In this document: piece after piece, positions 42,878 through 52,399 of the stretch | Layout of the letters: the number at the start of each line of letters is the position of its first letter | Position numbering within the stretch: the first letter of the stretch is position 1 | Source of the DNA: an uncultured Lachnospiraceae bacterium | Lineage (GTDB): Bacteria > Bacillota > Clostridia > Lachnospirales > Lachnospiraceae | NCBI GenBank assembly: GCA_902775485.1 | Contig: CACYMJ010000007.1 | Span: 1 to 64,000, forward strand | DNA: 64,000 nt | Direction of reading: 5' to 3' | Translations under genes and position numbers: made by a program | The notes under the pieces: generated by a model | The model's input: the letters and a program-made list of their open reading frames with translations, nothing else | Told to the model about the DNA's origin: nothing | The model's database searches: none

Positions 42878-45751
42878 ATGAAAAAGATCTTTCAGGACAG
42901 GGAAAACAGAATATCCGTTATCTTCTTCGTGATCACGATGCTGGTTGCATGCAGTCCTCTTATCAGCAGGTATTGTATTAACGGACATGATCTTGATTAT
43001 CATCTCCTTCGTATAGAGAGCCTGAAGGAAGCGTTCAGGGTCGGAAGGCCTTTTTTAAAGGTGAATACGTTGTTTTACGGAGGCGCGGGATATGCGAGCA
43101 CGATGTTCTATTCGGACCTGTTCATGCATATACCGGCTCTTTTGAGACTGATGCATGTCAGTATAGGCAAGAGTTTCCATATTTATTCGGCGATCATCTT
43201 CATACTCTGTTATCTGTCGACTTACTACAGTGTATGGAAGATGAGCCTGTCAAAGTTCTCGGCTTCGATCGCGGCGATGCTTCTGACACTTTGTCCGTAT
43301 CACATGGATGATATGCTCGTACGTACAGCGTGCGGTGAGAGCGCAGCATTCATCTTCCTGCCGCTCGCGGTATATGGGATCTTCAATGTCGTGTGTGAGG
43401 ATATGGATAATCCGATGGCATTCGGACTGGGCTTTGCGGGATTGATACTCACACATCCGGCAACGTGCCTGATGGCTGTGGGCTTCGGAATAGTCGTGTT
43501 TCTTTTCAACATAAGATCATTCATGCGCAATTCGGTTCTGATGGCAAAGGTGTGCATTGTATCAACTCTTGCGCTTTTGGTAACGTCTTATCAGTGGCTG
43601 CCGATGCTGGAGCAGTTTGCGTCGGCAGAGTTTTATGTTGCGAACAACTGGACGGACCTGTTTGATGCGGCTGTCGATTTTTCCGCACTTGCGGCTTCTT
43701 CATTCCCGACAATGGGACTTATGCTCTTTGTGCTTATCATACCGAGAGCTTTTTTGACACGCAGCGATTATCCGATCCTGAAGTATGTTGATCTTATGCT
43801 TATCGCGGGGATCGTGTTTGCCGTAGGAGCGACACGCATCATGCCATGGGAAAGAGTTGCGGATCTGTTCGGATTTCTTCAGTTTCCGTGGAGACTGTTC
43901 ATAATGTCATCGGTACTGCTTGCCATGGCTGATGCCATAGTACTTCGGCTGTTCCTTGAGAGGATCAGCGAAGATAAGAGAATGTTCGCACTGGATGTAG
44001 CCATGATAGTCCTGACGGCTCTTATGGCACAGGGTGCGATAACGCATCAGAATGCCGGCTCCATGGGATATTACGATTACAGCGATGATTACTATAACTA
44101 CAAACCCTATACGATAAATGTCGTTGCCGGAGAATGGCTTCCGCAGACAGTGGAGGATCCCGGCACTCTTCTGGACATGAGTGAACACTTTGTATTTGAT
44201 GACGGAAGCGAAAACGAATTTACAAGATACCGTGCAAAGGTGATCGCGAATATAGAAAGTGAGCACGAATATGCCGATGTACCGTTTATATACTACAAGG
44301 GTTACAGTGCCGTTATAAAGGATGCCCTGGGTAATAAGACAAAGCTGGTGATCAACGGTGAAGGCGATAACGGTATGTGCCGGGTTATGCTTGGAGGTGC
44401 GAAGGGAGAACTTACCGTAAGTTATACTGGAACACTTCTTCAGTACATTTCGTATATCGTAACCGTGTTGTTCCTGTTGCTCATATTCGATCTTGTATAT
44501 CTGAAGAACAAATACAAGAAAAAGCTCAAGGCAAGAGCTGCGGCAGCCGGCGCCAATCTCGGCAAGATCGCATGTATAAGTATTGCGGTGCTTTCTGCTC
44601 TGACACTTTCCGGATGTAATGTGAACGTACAGTCCTATCAGCCGCAAAACGATTATTCGGATCCTGACAGGATGATAGATTATTTAAGGGATAAAAACGG
44701 CGAGGGAACACAAGGGGACGGGATCGATGAGAGCGAACTGATCAAGATCCGGCTATCCCAAAAGGGTTATGATACAAACGGAAGATCATATGCGGTTCTG
44801 ATCGATGAATCATCGGGTGAGCAGGTCATATCCGTATTGACGTTAAAACAGGCGGAAGAGATCCTGAAAAAGGATATCGAAACAACGGATGGTCTGTATG
44901 ATAAGCTTCTCGAAGAGGAAATAGCAACCGTTAAGAAGAACTATCGGTCCGACGGATTTAAAGAGCGCATAATGAATACGACGGATGCGCTTTTATGCAT
45001 GGAGGTTTTTCCCGAAACTTCAAAAGGAAAGAAGATCGACGCACTTGCAGGAGAGCTTGCCGGTGATATCATAAACATTCCAAAGATCAAGATCCCGGAA
45101 ACGATCGATAAATACAATTGTGCTGCTGCCCTTGCCAAGGCGGCATATATACTTCCCGACTGGGACCAGGCGGAATATGCGGCAACTCTTGCAGAGGAGT
45201 ATTTCAAGGACGCCGAGAGCATAGTCGGAGAAGATGACGAGAACGTTGCATCCAGACTGTGGGCGGCTGCTGAACTGTACAGACTGACGGGACAGAAGAC
45301 ATACAGATCGGTTGTGGATGCCATAGCCATGGATGTAATACCGGTAGGATCAAGATATGAAGATCCCGGATACTTTGGGCTGTTTGCATATCTCATGTCT
45401 CCGTATCCGACAAATTACAATGTGTGTACGGACATGATGGATGTTGTGTTCTCGGAGGCAAACGATCTGATCAAGGAATCTGTAGATATCGAGTTCATGG
45501 ATGCCAGGCTCGATGATCAGGCCAAAAGGAACGATGAGAAAACAGGGAAAAGAATGCTTGAGGAAGCATTTCTTGTTACGATGACAAATTACGTCAGTGT
45601 CAGCGTGGAATATAAAGGTTTTGTCCAGAACCGCCTCAATTTCATTTACGGTGCGAATCTGTCCGGTACGGATCTTACGCAGGATGACGAGGCATTGTGT
45701 GACATGCCGAAGATGTTCGTGCTGACAGGACTGAGTACGAACGGGAATTAA
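42878..45751 (+). CDS. Large polytopic membrane protein fused to a lipoprotein-like domain
   Basis: This protein of 957 residues has no certain family. The first ~550 residues hold about eleven membrane helices and a GT-C/YfhO-like pattern (GHDLDYHLLRIESLKEAFRVG; GESAAFIFLPLAVYGIFN). After a Lys-rich stretch comes IACISIAVLSALTLSGCNV, which has the exact form of a lipoprotein signal with Cys580. The rest (~375 residues) is a soluble helical domain whose end (LNFIYGANLSGTDLT) faintly recalls alpha/alpha-toroid glycosidases such as GH9. The ATG at 42878 with AAAAGG is preferred over the GTG at 42860, which overlaps the previous stop. It may transfer or trim a surface glycan together with the PEGA protein; this is inference. 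Confidence 0.72.
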   Translation: MKKIFQDRENRISVIFFVITMLVACSPLISRYCINGHDLDYHLLRIESLKEAFRVGRPFLKVNTLFYGGAGYASTMFYSDLFMHIPALLRLMHVSIGKSFHIYSAIIFILCYLSTYYSVWKMSLSKFSASIAAMLLTLCPYHMDDMLVRTACGESAAFIFLPLAVYGIFNVVCEDMDNPMAFGLGFAGLILTHPATCLMAVGFGIVVFLFNIRSFMRNSVLMAKVCIVSTLALLVTSYQWLPMLEQFASAEFYVANNWTDLFDAAVDFSALAASSFPTMGLMLFVLIIPRAFLTRSDYPILKYVDLMLIAGIVFAVGATRIMPWERVADLFGFLQFPWRLFIMSSVLLAMADAIVLRLFLERISEDKRMFALDVAMIVLTALMAQGAITHQNAGSMGYYDYSDDYYNYKPYTINVVAGEWLPQTVEDPGTLLDMSEHFVFDDGSENEFTRYRAKVIANIESEHEYADVPFIYYKGYSAVIKDALGNKTKLVINGEGDNGMCRVMLGGAKGELTVSYTGTLLQYISYIVTVLFLLLIFDLVYLKNKYKKKLKARAAAAGANLGKIACISIAVLSALTLSGCNVNVQSYQPQNDYSDPDRMIDYLRDKNGEGTQGDGIDESELIKIRLSQKGYDTNGRSYAVLIDESSGEQVISVLTLKQAEEILKKDIETTDGLYDKLLEEEIATVKKNYRSDGFKERIMNTTDALLCMEVFPETSKGKKIDALAGELAGDIINIPKIKIPETIDKYNCAAALAKAAYILPDWDQAEYAATLAEEYFKDAESIVGEDDENVASRLWAAAELYRLTGQKTYRSVVDAIAMDVIPVGSRYEDPGYFGLFAYLMSPYPTNYNVCTDMMDVVFSEANDLIKESVDIEFMDARLDDQAKRNDEKTGKRMLEEAFLVTMTNYVSVSVEYKGFVQNRLNFIYGANLSGTDLTQDDEALCDMPKMFVLTGLSTNGN

Positions 45752-45780
45752 TATAGCCGTTCTGATAACAGGAGGAGAAT

Positions 45781-46809
45781 ATGAAGATCACAGTGCTGGC
45801 CGGAGGATTAAGTACGGAAAGGGACGTGTCTCTTGTTTCGGGCCGAGGAGTGTATAACGCGCTTTTAAAAAGAGGACACAAGGCAGTTCTCCTTGATGTT
45901 TTTCTCGGATATGAAGGAGATGCCGACAATATTTTTGAACGTGATATCGACTGGACATCACAGATCGAATCTATAAGCGGGGAGGCTCCCGATCTTGAGA
46001 AGGTCCGTTCTATGAGAGGGACGGATGCAAAGGTGTTCTTCGGACCGAACGTCATAAAAATATGTCAGGCATCCGATATCGTGTTTATGGCTCTTCACGG
46101 GGATTGCGGAGAGAACGGAAAGATACAGGCGGCATTTGACCTGCTGGGGATAAAATATACGGGAACGGATTCGTATTCATCGGCGCTTGCAATGAACAAA
46201 TCAACGTCAAAGCTTGCGTTCAGATCATACGGTGTATCCACCCCCGACAGTTACATGTTAAAGAGTGCCGATGATGACTACAAGCCCGAGTTTCCCTGCG
46301 TTGTAAAGATATGCAACGGCGGATCGTCGGTCGGAGTATATATAGTAAACAACGAAAGTGAATATCAAAGTGCCGTAACGGATGCGTTCAGATACGATTC
46401 GAAAGTCATGGTTGAACAGTACATCAAGGGAAGAGAGTTCACGTGCTGTGTTATCGACGGGATGGCACTGCCGATCGTGGAGATAGCACCAAAGGAAGGA
46501 TTTTACGATTACAAAAACAAGTATCAGGCAGGCTCGACGATAGAAACATGTCCTGCCGATCTGGATGCGGTGCAGACTGCCAAGATCCAGGCGGAAGCAG
46601 TAAAGGCATACAATGCACTTGAGATACAGACATATGCAAGAATGGATTTCATAATGGATGAGACGGGTAACGTATACTGTCTCGAAGCAAACACGCTTCC
46701 GGGTATGACCCCCACAAGCCTGATACCGCAGGAAGCTGCGGCGATCGGAAAATCTTATGAGGATCTGTGCGAGTGGATCATAGAAGTGTCGCTTGCGAAA
46801 AGGTTTTGA
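45781..46809 (+). CDS. ddl: D-alanine--D-alanine ligase
   Basis: This 342-residue ATP-grasp enzyme makes the D-Ala-D-Ala dipeptide for peptidoglycan. It has the N-terminal GGLSTERDVSLVSG, the LHGDCGENG substrate loop, KICNGGSSVGVY in the ATP-binding part, FYDYKNKYQAG in the omega loop (the Tyr form expected for a D-Ala ligase) and the metal site CLEANTLPGMT. GGAGGAG lies 5 bases before the ATG. murF follows after a single base, so the pair forms an envelope operon with the DegV and PlsC genes. Confidence 0.95.
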   Translation: MKITVLAGGLSTERDVSLVSGRGVYNALLKRGHKAVLLDVFLGYEGDADNIFERDIDWTSQIESISGEAPDLEKVRSMRGTDAKVFFGPNVIKICQASDIVFMALHGDCGENGKIQAAFDLLGIKYTGTDSYSSALAMNKSTSKLAFRSYGVSTPDSYMLKSADDDYKPEFPCVVKICNGGSSVGVYIVNNESEYQSAVTDAFRYDSKVMVEQYIKGREFTCCVIDGMALPIVEIAPKEGFYDYKNKYQAGSTIETCPADLDAVQTAKIQAEAVKAYNALEIQTYARMDFIMDETGNVYCLEANTLPGMTPTSLIPQEAAAIGKSYEDLCEWIIEVSLAKRF

Positions 46810-46810
46810 T

Positions 46811-48202
46811 ATGCGGAACATGACTGTGGAAGCGATAGCTGCGGCTGTCGACGGAAAACTGGAAAATGCCGGAAAATGCGATCTGACAAAGGAAGCAACA
46901 AGTGTTGTCATAGACTCCAGACTTATGGAAGAGGGCGGCATATTTGTTGCGACAAAGGGAGAACGCGTTGACGGTCATACGTTTATAGAACGGGTATTTG
47001 AACTGGGCGCTCTTGCCGTGATCTGCGAGAGGCTTCCGGCAAAACCTTCGGGACCGTGCATCGTTGTCGATGACAGCTTTGTTGCGATCAGAAAGCTTGC
47101 GGCGTATTATCGCAGCCAGATGTCGCTTAAGATCGTCGGCATAGTCGGAAGTGTCGGCAAAACGAGCACCAAAGAGATAGTGGCATCGGTTCTCGGGGCG
47201 CATTACGAGGTGCTTCGTACGGAAGGAAACTTTAACAACGAGGTGGGGGTACCGCTTACGATATTTAAGATAAGGGATGCCCATGAGGTTGCGGTCGTTG
47301 AAATGGGAATAAGTGATTTCGGGGAGATGGACAGACTCGGACAGATCGTGCGTCCCGACATCGTGCTCTTTACCAATATAGGGCCCTGCCATCTCGAAAA
47401 TCTCGGGGACCTTGACGGCGTATTGCGTGCAAAGAGTGAGATAATAGACAGGATGAATCCAAATGGAATACTTGTCATAAACGGCCAGGATGAGAAGTTG
47501 TCGCTTATCGACGAAAAAATGGCAAAGGGCCGCAGGATCATTAAATACGGCAAGGAATCCAAGAGGGATGATGTGTATGCGTCCAATATAGAAAATCTGG
47601 GGCTGGACGGATCGAGATTTACAGCCAATTTTCCCGATCAAAGCCATTACGAAATGAGTGTGCCTTTGCCGGGTTATCATATGGTGGACAATGCCATTGC
47701 TGCTGCTGCGGTAGGTTTTCTTATGGGACTCAATCTCGAGGAGATAAGACGCGGTATGTCTACCGTAGAGCCGTTATCCGGAAGAGGCCACATCATTCAC
47801 GGACAGAAATATACTATACTTGATGACTGTTATAACGCCAATCCGAGATCCATGTATGCGGCTGTCGACACACTCGGATACGCGATTACGAGAAAGGTAG
47901 CGATCCTCGGGGATATGTTCGAACTCGGGGAAGAGACGGACAAGCTTCACGGCGAGGTCGGCGATTACGCGGCAGGATGCGGAATTGATTCTCTCATATT
48001 TGTAGGCTCGCTTGCAAAGCATATGTATGAGCGTGCGAGACTTCATGAAGGTGTAGAGATCAGATACTATCCAAACAAGGAGCTTCTGCTTAACGCATTA
48101 AAGGATACAACGAAAGAGATATTACGGCCCGGAGATACGATCCTTATCAAGGCATCTCACGGAATGGGCTTTTCCGAAGTAGTGGAGTTTTTGAATTCGT
48201 AA
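46811..48202 (+). CDS. murF: UDP-MurNAc-tripeptide--D-Ala-D-Ala ligase MurF
   Basis: MurF joins the dipeptide made by Ddl to the UDP-MurNAc-tripeptide. This 463-residue Mur ligase shows the N-terminal domain with VVIDSRLMEEGGIFVATKGERVDGH, ATP loop GSVGKTSTKE, EGNFNNEVGVPLT, the acidic VVEMGIS and the C-terminal domain beginning ILDDCYNANPRSM. I chose the ATG at 46811, just after the ddl stop, with AAAAGG ahead. The order ddl-murF is common and functionally coherent. Confidence 0.95.
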   Translation: MRNMTVEAIAAAVDGKLENAGKCDLTKEATSVVIDSRLMEEGGIFVATKGERVDGHTFIERVFELGALAVICERLPAKPSGPCIVVDDSFVAIRKLAAYYRSQMSLKIVGIVGSVGKTSTKEIVASVLGAHYEVLRTEGNFNNEVGVPLTIFKIRDAHEVAVVEMGISDFGEMDRLGQIVRPDIVLFTNIGPCHLENLGDLDGVLRAKSEIIDRMNPNGILVINGQDEKLSLIDEKMAKGRRIIKYGKESKRDDVYASNIENLGLDGSRFTANFPDQSHYEMSVPLPGYHMVDNAIAAAAVGFLMGLNLEEIRRGMSTVEPLSGRGHIIHGQKYTILDDCYNANPRSMYAAVDTLGYAITRKVAILGDMFELGEETDKLHGEVGDYAAGCGIDSLIFVGSLAKHMYERARLHEGVEIRYYPNKELLLNALKDTTKEILRPGDTILIKASHGMGFSEVVEFLNS

Positions 48203-48214
48203 AGGAGAGAGGTT

Positions 48215-49093
48215 ATGGCATTTACCATCATTTCAGACACCGGAGCAAACATTACGGATAAGGTAAGGGATCATTACGGTATAATCATAGTACCGCTGAC
48301 ACTGATCGCGGACGGTGAGGAACTGCAGTTTAAAAGCACGGAAGGATTTGATTATGACGGATATTATCAGAGCCTGAAGGACGGAAAAAAGGTTTCGACG
48401 TCCCAGATAAATCCCGCTCAGTTCAATGAAGTGTTCGAGCCTATACTCGAGGCAGGTGATGACATACTTTACATCGGCCTGTCCGGCGGAGTTACGGGAT
48501 CTGTCAATTCCGCAAAGATAGCCGCTGCCGACCTGCTCGAGGAATTTCCGAACAGACAGATCAGGATAGTCGACTCTCTTGGAGCATCCCTCGGAGAGGG
48601 AATTCTGGTTGTTGAGGCTGCACAGTGCAGGGACAAGGGAATGTCGCTTGATGAGACAGCGGATCATATAGAATTCCAGAGATACCGCATGTATCAGATC
48701 TTCGTTGTTGATGATCTGAAGCATTTAAAGAGAACCGGCCGTGTGAGCGGAGCGCTGGCATCCCTCGGTACGATGATGGATATCAAACCTATCCTGAAAG
48801 GTGATACCGAAGGTAAGATCGTTGTTGAGTGTAAGGCAAGAGGAAGAAAACAGGCGATCAAGGCACTGGCTGAAAAATACAGGGATCTTGTTACGGATGC
48901 ACAGGAGCAGATAGTCGGTATTTCATACGGTGGAAAGAGAGAGGACGCGGTTCATCTTGCCAATCTCATATCAAAGATCGCACCGCCCAAAAAGGTATGG
49001 ATGGTTGCGCATGAACCTGTTACGGGCTCGCATGTCGGCCCCGGTATGCTTGCCCTGTACTTTAAAGGCAATGATGATGTGAGGGCGTTCTGA
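48215..49093 (+). CDS. DegV-family fatty-acid-binding protein
   Basis: This 292-residue two-domain DegV (EDD-fold) protein has the family landmarks FTIISDTGANI, VPLTLIADGEE, STSQINPAQFNEVF, YIGLSGGVTGSVNSA, VVDDLKHLKRTGRVSG and the end EPVTGSHVGPGMLALYF. In Gram-positive bacteria, DegV (FakB) proteins bind a fatty acid and present it to the kinase FakA for phospholipid use. A strong AAAGGAGAGAGG site precedes the ATG. Its stop overlaps the plsC start by one base, which supports a link to phospholipid synthesis. A distant DegV domain is also present inside the hybrid kinase at 53184-56582. Confidence 0.93.
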   Translation: MAFTIISDTGANITDKVRDHYGIIIVPLTLIADGEELQFKSTEGFDYDGYYQSLKDGKKVSTSQINPAQFNEVFEPILEAGDDILYIGLSGGVTGSVNSAKIAAADLLEEFPNRQIRIVDSLGASLGEGILVVEAAQCRDKGMSLDETADHIEFQRYRMYQIFVVDDLKHLKRTGRVSGALASLGTMMDIKPILKGDTEGKIVVECKARGRKQAIKALAEKYRDLVTDAQEQIVGISYGGKREDAVHLANLISKIAPPKKVWMVAHEPVTGSHVGPGMLALYFKGNDDVRAF

Positions 49094-49842
49094 TGCTCAG
49101 ATTTATACTGTGCGTCACGGTCGTGGTGCTGGATTTTATACTCGTGATACCGGTTGAGATCATCGGTTTTCTTATAGGACTCATATCGCCGAAGGCAAGA
49201 GCCGCTTTCATGAAGGTCATCATGAGGATCATATTTGCGGTCATTAATTTTCTTGCCGGAGCAAAGGTAAGATATATAGGATTCGAGAAGATCCCGACAG
49301 ACGTTCCGGTATTGTATGTTGCAAATCATGAAAGTTTTTTCGATGTACTGTTAACGCTTACGAATCTGCCCGGAAGGATATGTTTTGTAGCAAAGAAATC
49401 ATTTCGTAAGGTCCCGATATTCGCGCAGGCTCTGATCCTTTATGATACGCTCTTTATTGACAGGGATGATATCAAACAGGGATTGCAGACAATACTGAAG
49501 GCAATAGAGAATATCAAGTCGGGAATATCGGTGTTCATATTTCCTGAAGGGACACGAAGCCGTGACGGCAGGATGAATGAATTTAAGGAAGGAAGCATGA
49601 AGATAGCGGTCAAGTCGGGATGCCCCATAGTACCGATGGCTATCACGAATACCGCAAATGTTTTTGAGAATAACTTTCCCAGGTTGTCTGCGGTTCCGGT
49701 GGTTGTAGAGATACTTGATCCGATCTATCCGGAAAACTTTGACAAAAATGAGCAGAAACATCTAGGAAAGCTGTGTAAGGACAGGATAGAAGAGACAAGA
49801 GATAAAAACTACGAATTGTACTGTGCATCATCCGCGCGATAG
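49093..49842 (+). CDS. plsC: 1-acylglycerol-3-phosphate O-acyltransferase PlsC
   Basis: This 249-residue enzyme adds the second acyl chain to make phosphatidic acid. An N-terminal membrane segment (FILCVTVVVLDFILVIPVEIIGFLIGL) is followed by the catalytic NHESFFD (HX4D), RGC-type FVAKKSFRKVPIF and the FPEGTRSRDG motif. The ATG shares its first base with the last base of the DegV stop (TGATG). Its 3' end overlaps the convergent pyrC gene by 34 bases. Confidence 0.94.
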   Translation: MLRFILCVTVVVLDFILVIPVEIIGFLIGLISPKARAAFMKVIMRIIFAVINFLAGAKVRYIGFEKIPTDVPVLYVANHESFFDVLLTLTNLPGRICFVAKKSFRKVPIFAQALILYDTLFIDRDDIKQGLQTILKAIENIKSGISVFIFPEGTRSRDGRMNEFKEGSMKIAVKSGCPIVPMAITNTANVFENNFPRLSAVPVVVEILDPIYPENFDKNEQKHLGKLCKDRIEETRDKNYELYCASSAR

Positions 49843-51089
49843 ACAACGGATCCTGCGCAGACGGTATACATGATCTTCCCGTCAAAGCGTCTTCCGATAA
49901 ACGGACTGTTTGATGAACGCGATCTCGGAGATGAGTATGTAAAGGATGCATCGGGACTAAAGAGTACGATGTCTGCGGGAGAGCCTGTGTCAAGCGTTCC
50001 GGCATTTAATCCGTACAGCTTTGCCGGATTGTAACTCATCAGCCTGAACAGATCGCCAAGGTCTATGATATCTTTTTTGTAAAGCGTGTTATACGCCAGA
50101 AGAAAAGATGTTTCCAGACCTGTCACTCCGCTCGGAGCCTTTTTGAAATCAAGAGATTTTTCCTGTGCACTGTGTGGTGCATGATCCGACGCGATGATAT
50201 CTATCGTTCCGTCGGACAGACCCTCCCATATTGCTTCGCGGTCGGCGGCCGTACGCAGGGGGGGATTTATTTTTGCCAAAGTACCAAACGTTTTGACTGC
50301 CCGGTCGGTCAGCGTGAAGTGGTTCGGAGTAGCTTCGGCATGAATGTTCGGGTTGGTCTTTTTGGCTTTGCGGACAAGCTCAACACCTTCCGCGGTGCTG
50401 ATATGCTGGATGTTCAGTTTGACCGTATATTTTTCGGCGATCTTAAGATCGCGCTCTATTATCGATATCTCTGCGAGCCGGTCTGCGCCGGTCAGTCCGA
50501 GCGCTTCGGCGGCACATCCGGCGTTTACTCCGTTTTCGCTGATATATTCCGGATCCTCTTCGTGGAGGGATACGGGAACTCCCAGGATGGCAGCCTCCCT
50601 GAATGCAGCGGCAAGAATATCGGTATCCATGACCGGTTTGCCGTCGTCGGTAAAGCCGACTGCACCCGCATCAAAGAGAGACTTCAGATCGCACAGTTTT
50701 TCGCCCTTCATTCCCTGCGTGATATTTGCACACGAATAAATATGAATCTTTTCCGACGTAGCACGTTTCAGAAGGTCCCGTAAGATATCCGGCTCATCAA
50801 GAGGCGGAGTCGTATTTGCCATCATGACAACCGAAGTAAATCCGCCGGCAGCGGCTGCGGCGGCACCGGTATGAATGTCCTCTTTATGGGTCTGTCCGGG
50901 ATCGCGGAAGTGCACATGGATATCAACAAGCCCCGGGCCTGCGATAAGCCCCGAGGCATCTATCTCCTCTTTATCCGAAAGAGCCGCCGGATCGTTATCA
51001 TCTACGATCAGGCCATTATGTATGAAGATGTCCTTAACGGTATCGGTGTTATTTGCCGGATCGATCACCCGGGCATTTCTGATTATCAT
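49809..51089 (-). CDS. pyrC: Dihydroorotase
   Basis: This 426-residue class I dihydroorotase catalyses the third step of pyrimidine synthesis. It shows GLVDIHVHFRDPGQTHKED with the first metal His pair, SVVMMANTTPPLD, LHEEDPE and the catalytic IIASDHAPHS with the final Asp, and it ends with a beta-sandwich tail (SPADIVLFSPD). It overlaps the AI-2E-type transporter gene (same strand, upstream) by 41 bases and the convergent plsC gene by 34 bases. No other pyr genes are present, so it stands alone. Confidence 0.95.
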   Translation of the reverse strand: MIIRNARVIDPANNTDTVKDIFIHNGLIVDDNDPAALSDKEEIDASGLIAGPGLVDIHVHFRDPGQTHKEDIHTGAAAAAAGGFTSVVMMANTTPPLDEPDILRDLLKRATSEKIHIYSCANITQGMKGEKLCDLKSLFDAGAVGFTDDGKPVMDTDILAAAFREAAILGVPVSLHEEDPEYISENGVNAGCAAEALGLTGADRLAEISIIERDLKIAEKYTVKLNIQHISTAEGVELVRKAKKTNPNIHAEATPNHFTLTDRAVKTFGTLAKINPPLRTAADREAIWEGLSDGTIDIIASDHAPHSAQEKSLDFKKAPSGVTGLETSFLLAYNTLYKKDIIDLGDLFRLMSYNPAKLYGLNAGTLDTGSPADIVLFSPDASFTYSSPRSRSSNSPFIGRRFDGKIMYTVCAGSVVYRADDAQYNS

Positions 51090-52206
51090 CGATCTTCTTA
51101 TCTCTTCTTTCCAGTGATGTGATTATGTATGTTTCATATATGAAATCAAGAACGGCAACACAGGGGATGGCAAAGAGTATGCCGATCATTCCGAACATGT
51201 TTCCGCCGACAACGACACCTATCAGTATCCATAATCCGGAAATACCCAGTGAATTGCCGAACAGGTATGGTTTGATGATGTAAGTATCGCATGTCTGTAA
51301 CAGGAGACAGCAAATAATGAATATAAGCGCATGCATCGGATTGACCATGAGGATTATGAATGCCGCCAGAACGGTACCTATGATAGGGCCGAAATCGGGA
51401 ATGAGATTGGCTACCGCAATGATAAATGAAATAAGTCCGATATACTCCATTCGGAATGCGGCCATAAATATCGCATTTACTCCGCCCACGATCATTGCAT
51501 CGATAAGTGAAAAGACGATATAGCGGTTAAAGATATTATCGCATTTGTTGAGGATCTCGCATATCGACTGATACTTATCATCGCTTATTACAGCCTTAAG
51601 AAGCCGCTTTGTTCCCGCCTTGAGCTTTGATTTCTCACCGATCAGATAGATCGAGAGGATCAGTCCGAGAACCCATTGGATCAGTCCCTTTCCTGCGCTG
51701 GCCGAAGCGGACAGGATGCTGTCCATGTTGTCGATAATGTAATCGGATACGGTCTTGATCAGGTTCTCAGAAGAATCGATCAGACTTTCAAGGCCGAACA
51801 TATTTCTTGACAAGCCCCAGCTTTCGAGCATGGAACTGAAAGAGACGACATATTCGTTAAGATTTTCGACGAAAGTCTCAACGCTTGCTATCAGCTGCGG
51901 TACAAGAAGAACAATTGCAAATCCCAGAAACAGGAATACGATGATAAAAGCAAGCGCATTGGCAATTATCCGTCTTGCCTTTTCGTTTTTGATCCTGCGA
52001 AACAGCCTGGCAAGAAAGTTTGTGAGCGGATTCACGATATAGGCTATGACACATCCGATTATCAGGGGTTTGAAGAAGCCTACAAAGGTACAGATCCCCG
52101 ACCATATATCAGGGAAACGCCATAATAAGACAAACAGCACAACTCCTATGCATATTGCCACTGTATTTGAATACCATGATGATTCTCTGATCTTCTTCTT
52201 TAACAA
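51049..52206 (-). CDS. AI-2E-family (PerM/YtvI-like) membrane transporter
   Basis: This 385-residue protein has the PF01594 plan: two N-terminal helices (VAICIGVVLFVLLWRFP; PLIIGCVIAYIVNPLTNFLARL), a long amphipathic stretch, then a cluster of helices ending in NMFGMIGILFAIPCVAVLDFIYE. Family members act as exporters or sodium antiporters; TqsA exports autoinducer 2. The start is a TTG (LKKKIRESSW) with AGGAT 7 bases ahead; no in-frame ATG lies close. The last ~14 codons overlap pyrC, and the C-terminal tail is Lys/Asp-rich. Confidence 0.88.
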   Translation of the reverse strand: MLKKKIRESSWYSNTVAICIGVVLFVLLWRFPDIWSGICTFVGFFKPLIIGCVIAYIVNPLTNFLARLFRRIKNEKARRIIANALAFIIVFLFLGFAIVLLVPQLIASVETFVENLNEYVVSFSSMLESWGLSRNMFGLESLIDSSENLIKTVSDYIIDNMDSILSASASAGKGLIQWVLGLILSIYLIGEKSKLKAGTKRLLKAVISDDKYQSICEILNKCDNIFNRYIVFSLIDAMIVGGVNAIFMAAFRMEYIGLISFIIAVANLIPDFGPIIGTVLAAFIILMVNPMHALIFIICCLLLQTCDTYIIKPYLFGNSLGISGLWILIGVVVGGNMFGMIGILFAIPCVAVLDFIYETYIITSLERRDKKIDDNQKCPGDRSGK

Positions 52207-52246
52207 TTTATCATCCTGCCCGTTATGTATTATTATGCATTAATCC

Positions 52247-52275
52247 TTGATTTAAGTCGCGGGAATTGATATTAT
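52247..52275 (+). promoter_or_regulatory. Sigma-A promoter of tRNA-Val
   Basis: TTGATT (52247-52252), 17 bases and TATTAT (52270-52275), 31 bases before the mature tRNA. Confidence 0.75.
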
Positions 52276-52306
52276 TCTGTTTGTAAAACAATAAACAATT
52301 CTTTAT

Positions 52307-52379
52307 GGGATCATAGCTCAGCTGGGAGAGCATTCGCTTGACGTGCGAAAGGTCACAGGTTCGAGCCCTGTTGGTCCCA
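52307..52379 (+). tRNA. tRNA-Val (anticodon GAC)
   Basis: Acceptor GGGATCA pairs with TGGTCCC with one T-G pair. The anticodon stem TTCGC/GCGAA holds loop TTGACGT with GAC at 52340-52342, and the T-loop is GTTCGAGCC. CCA is not encoded. It is flanked by minus-strand genes and read from its own promoter. Confidence 0.96.
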
Positions 52380-52399
52380 TTTTTATGTCCGGATATAAA

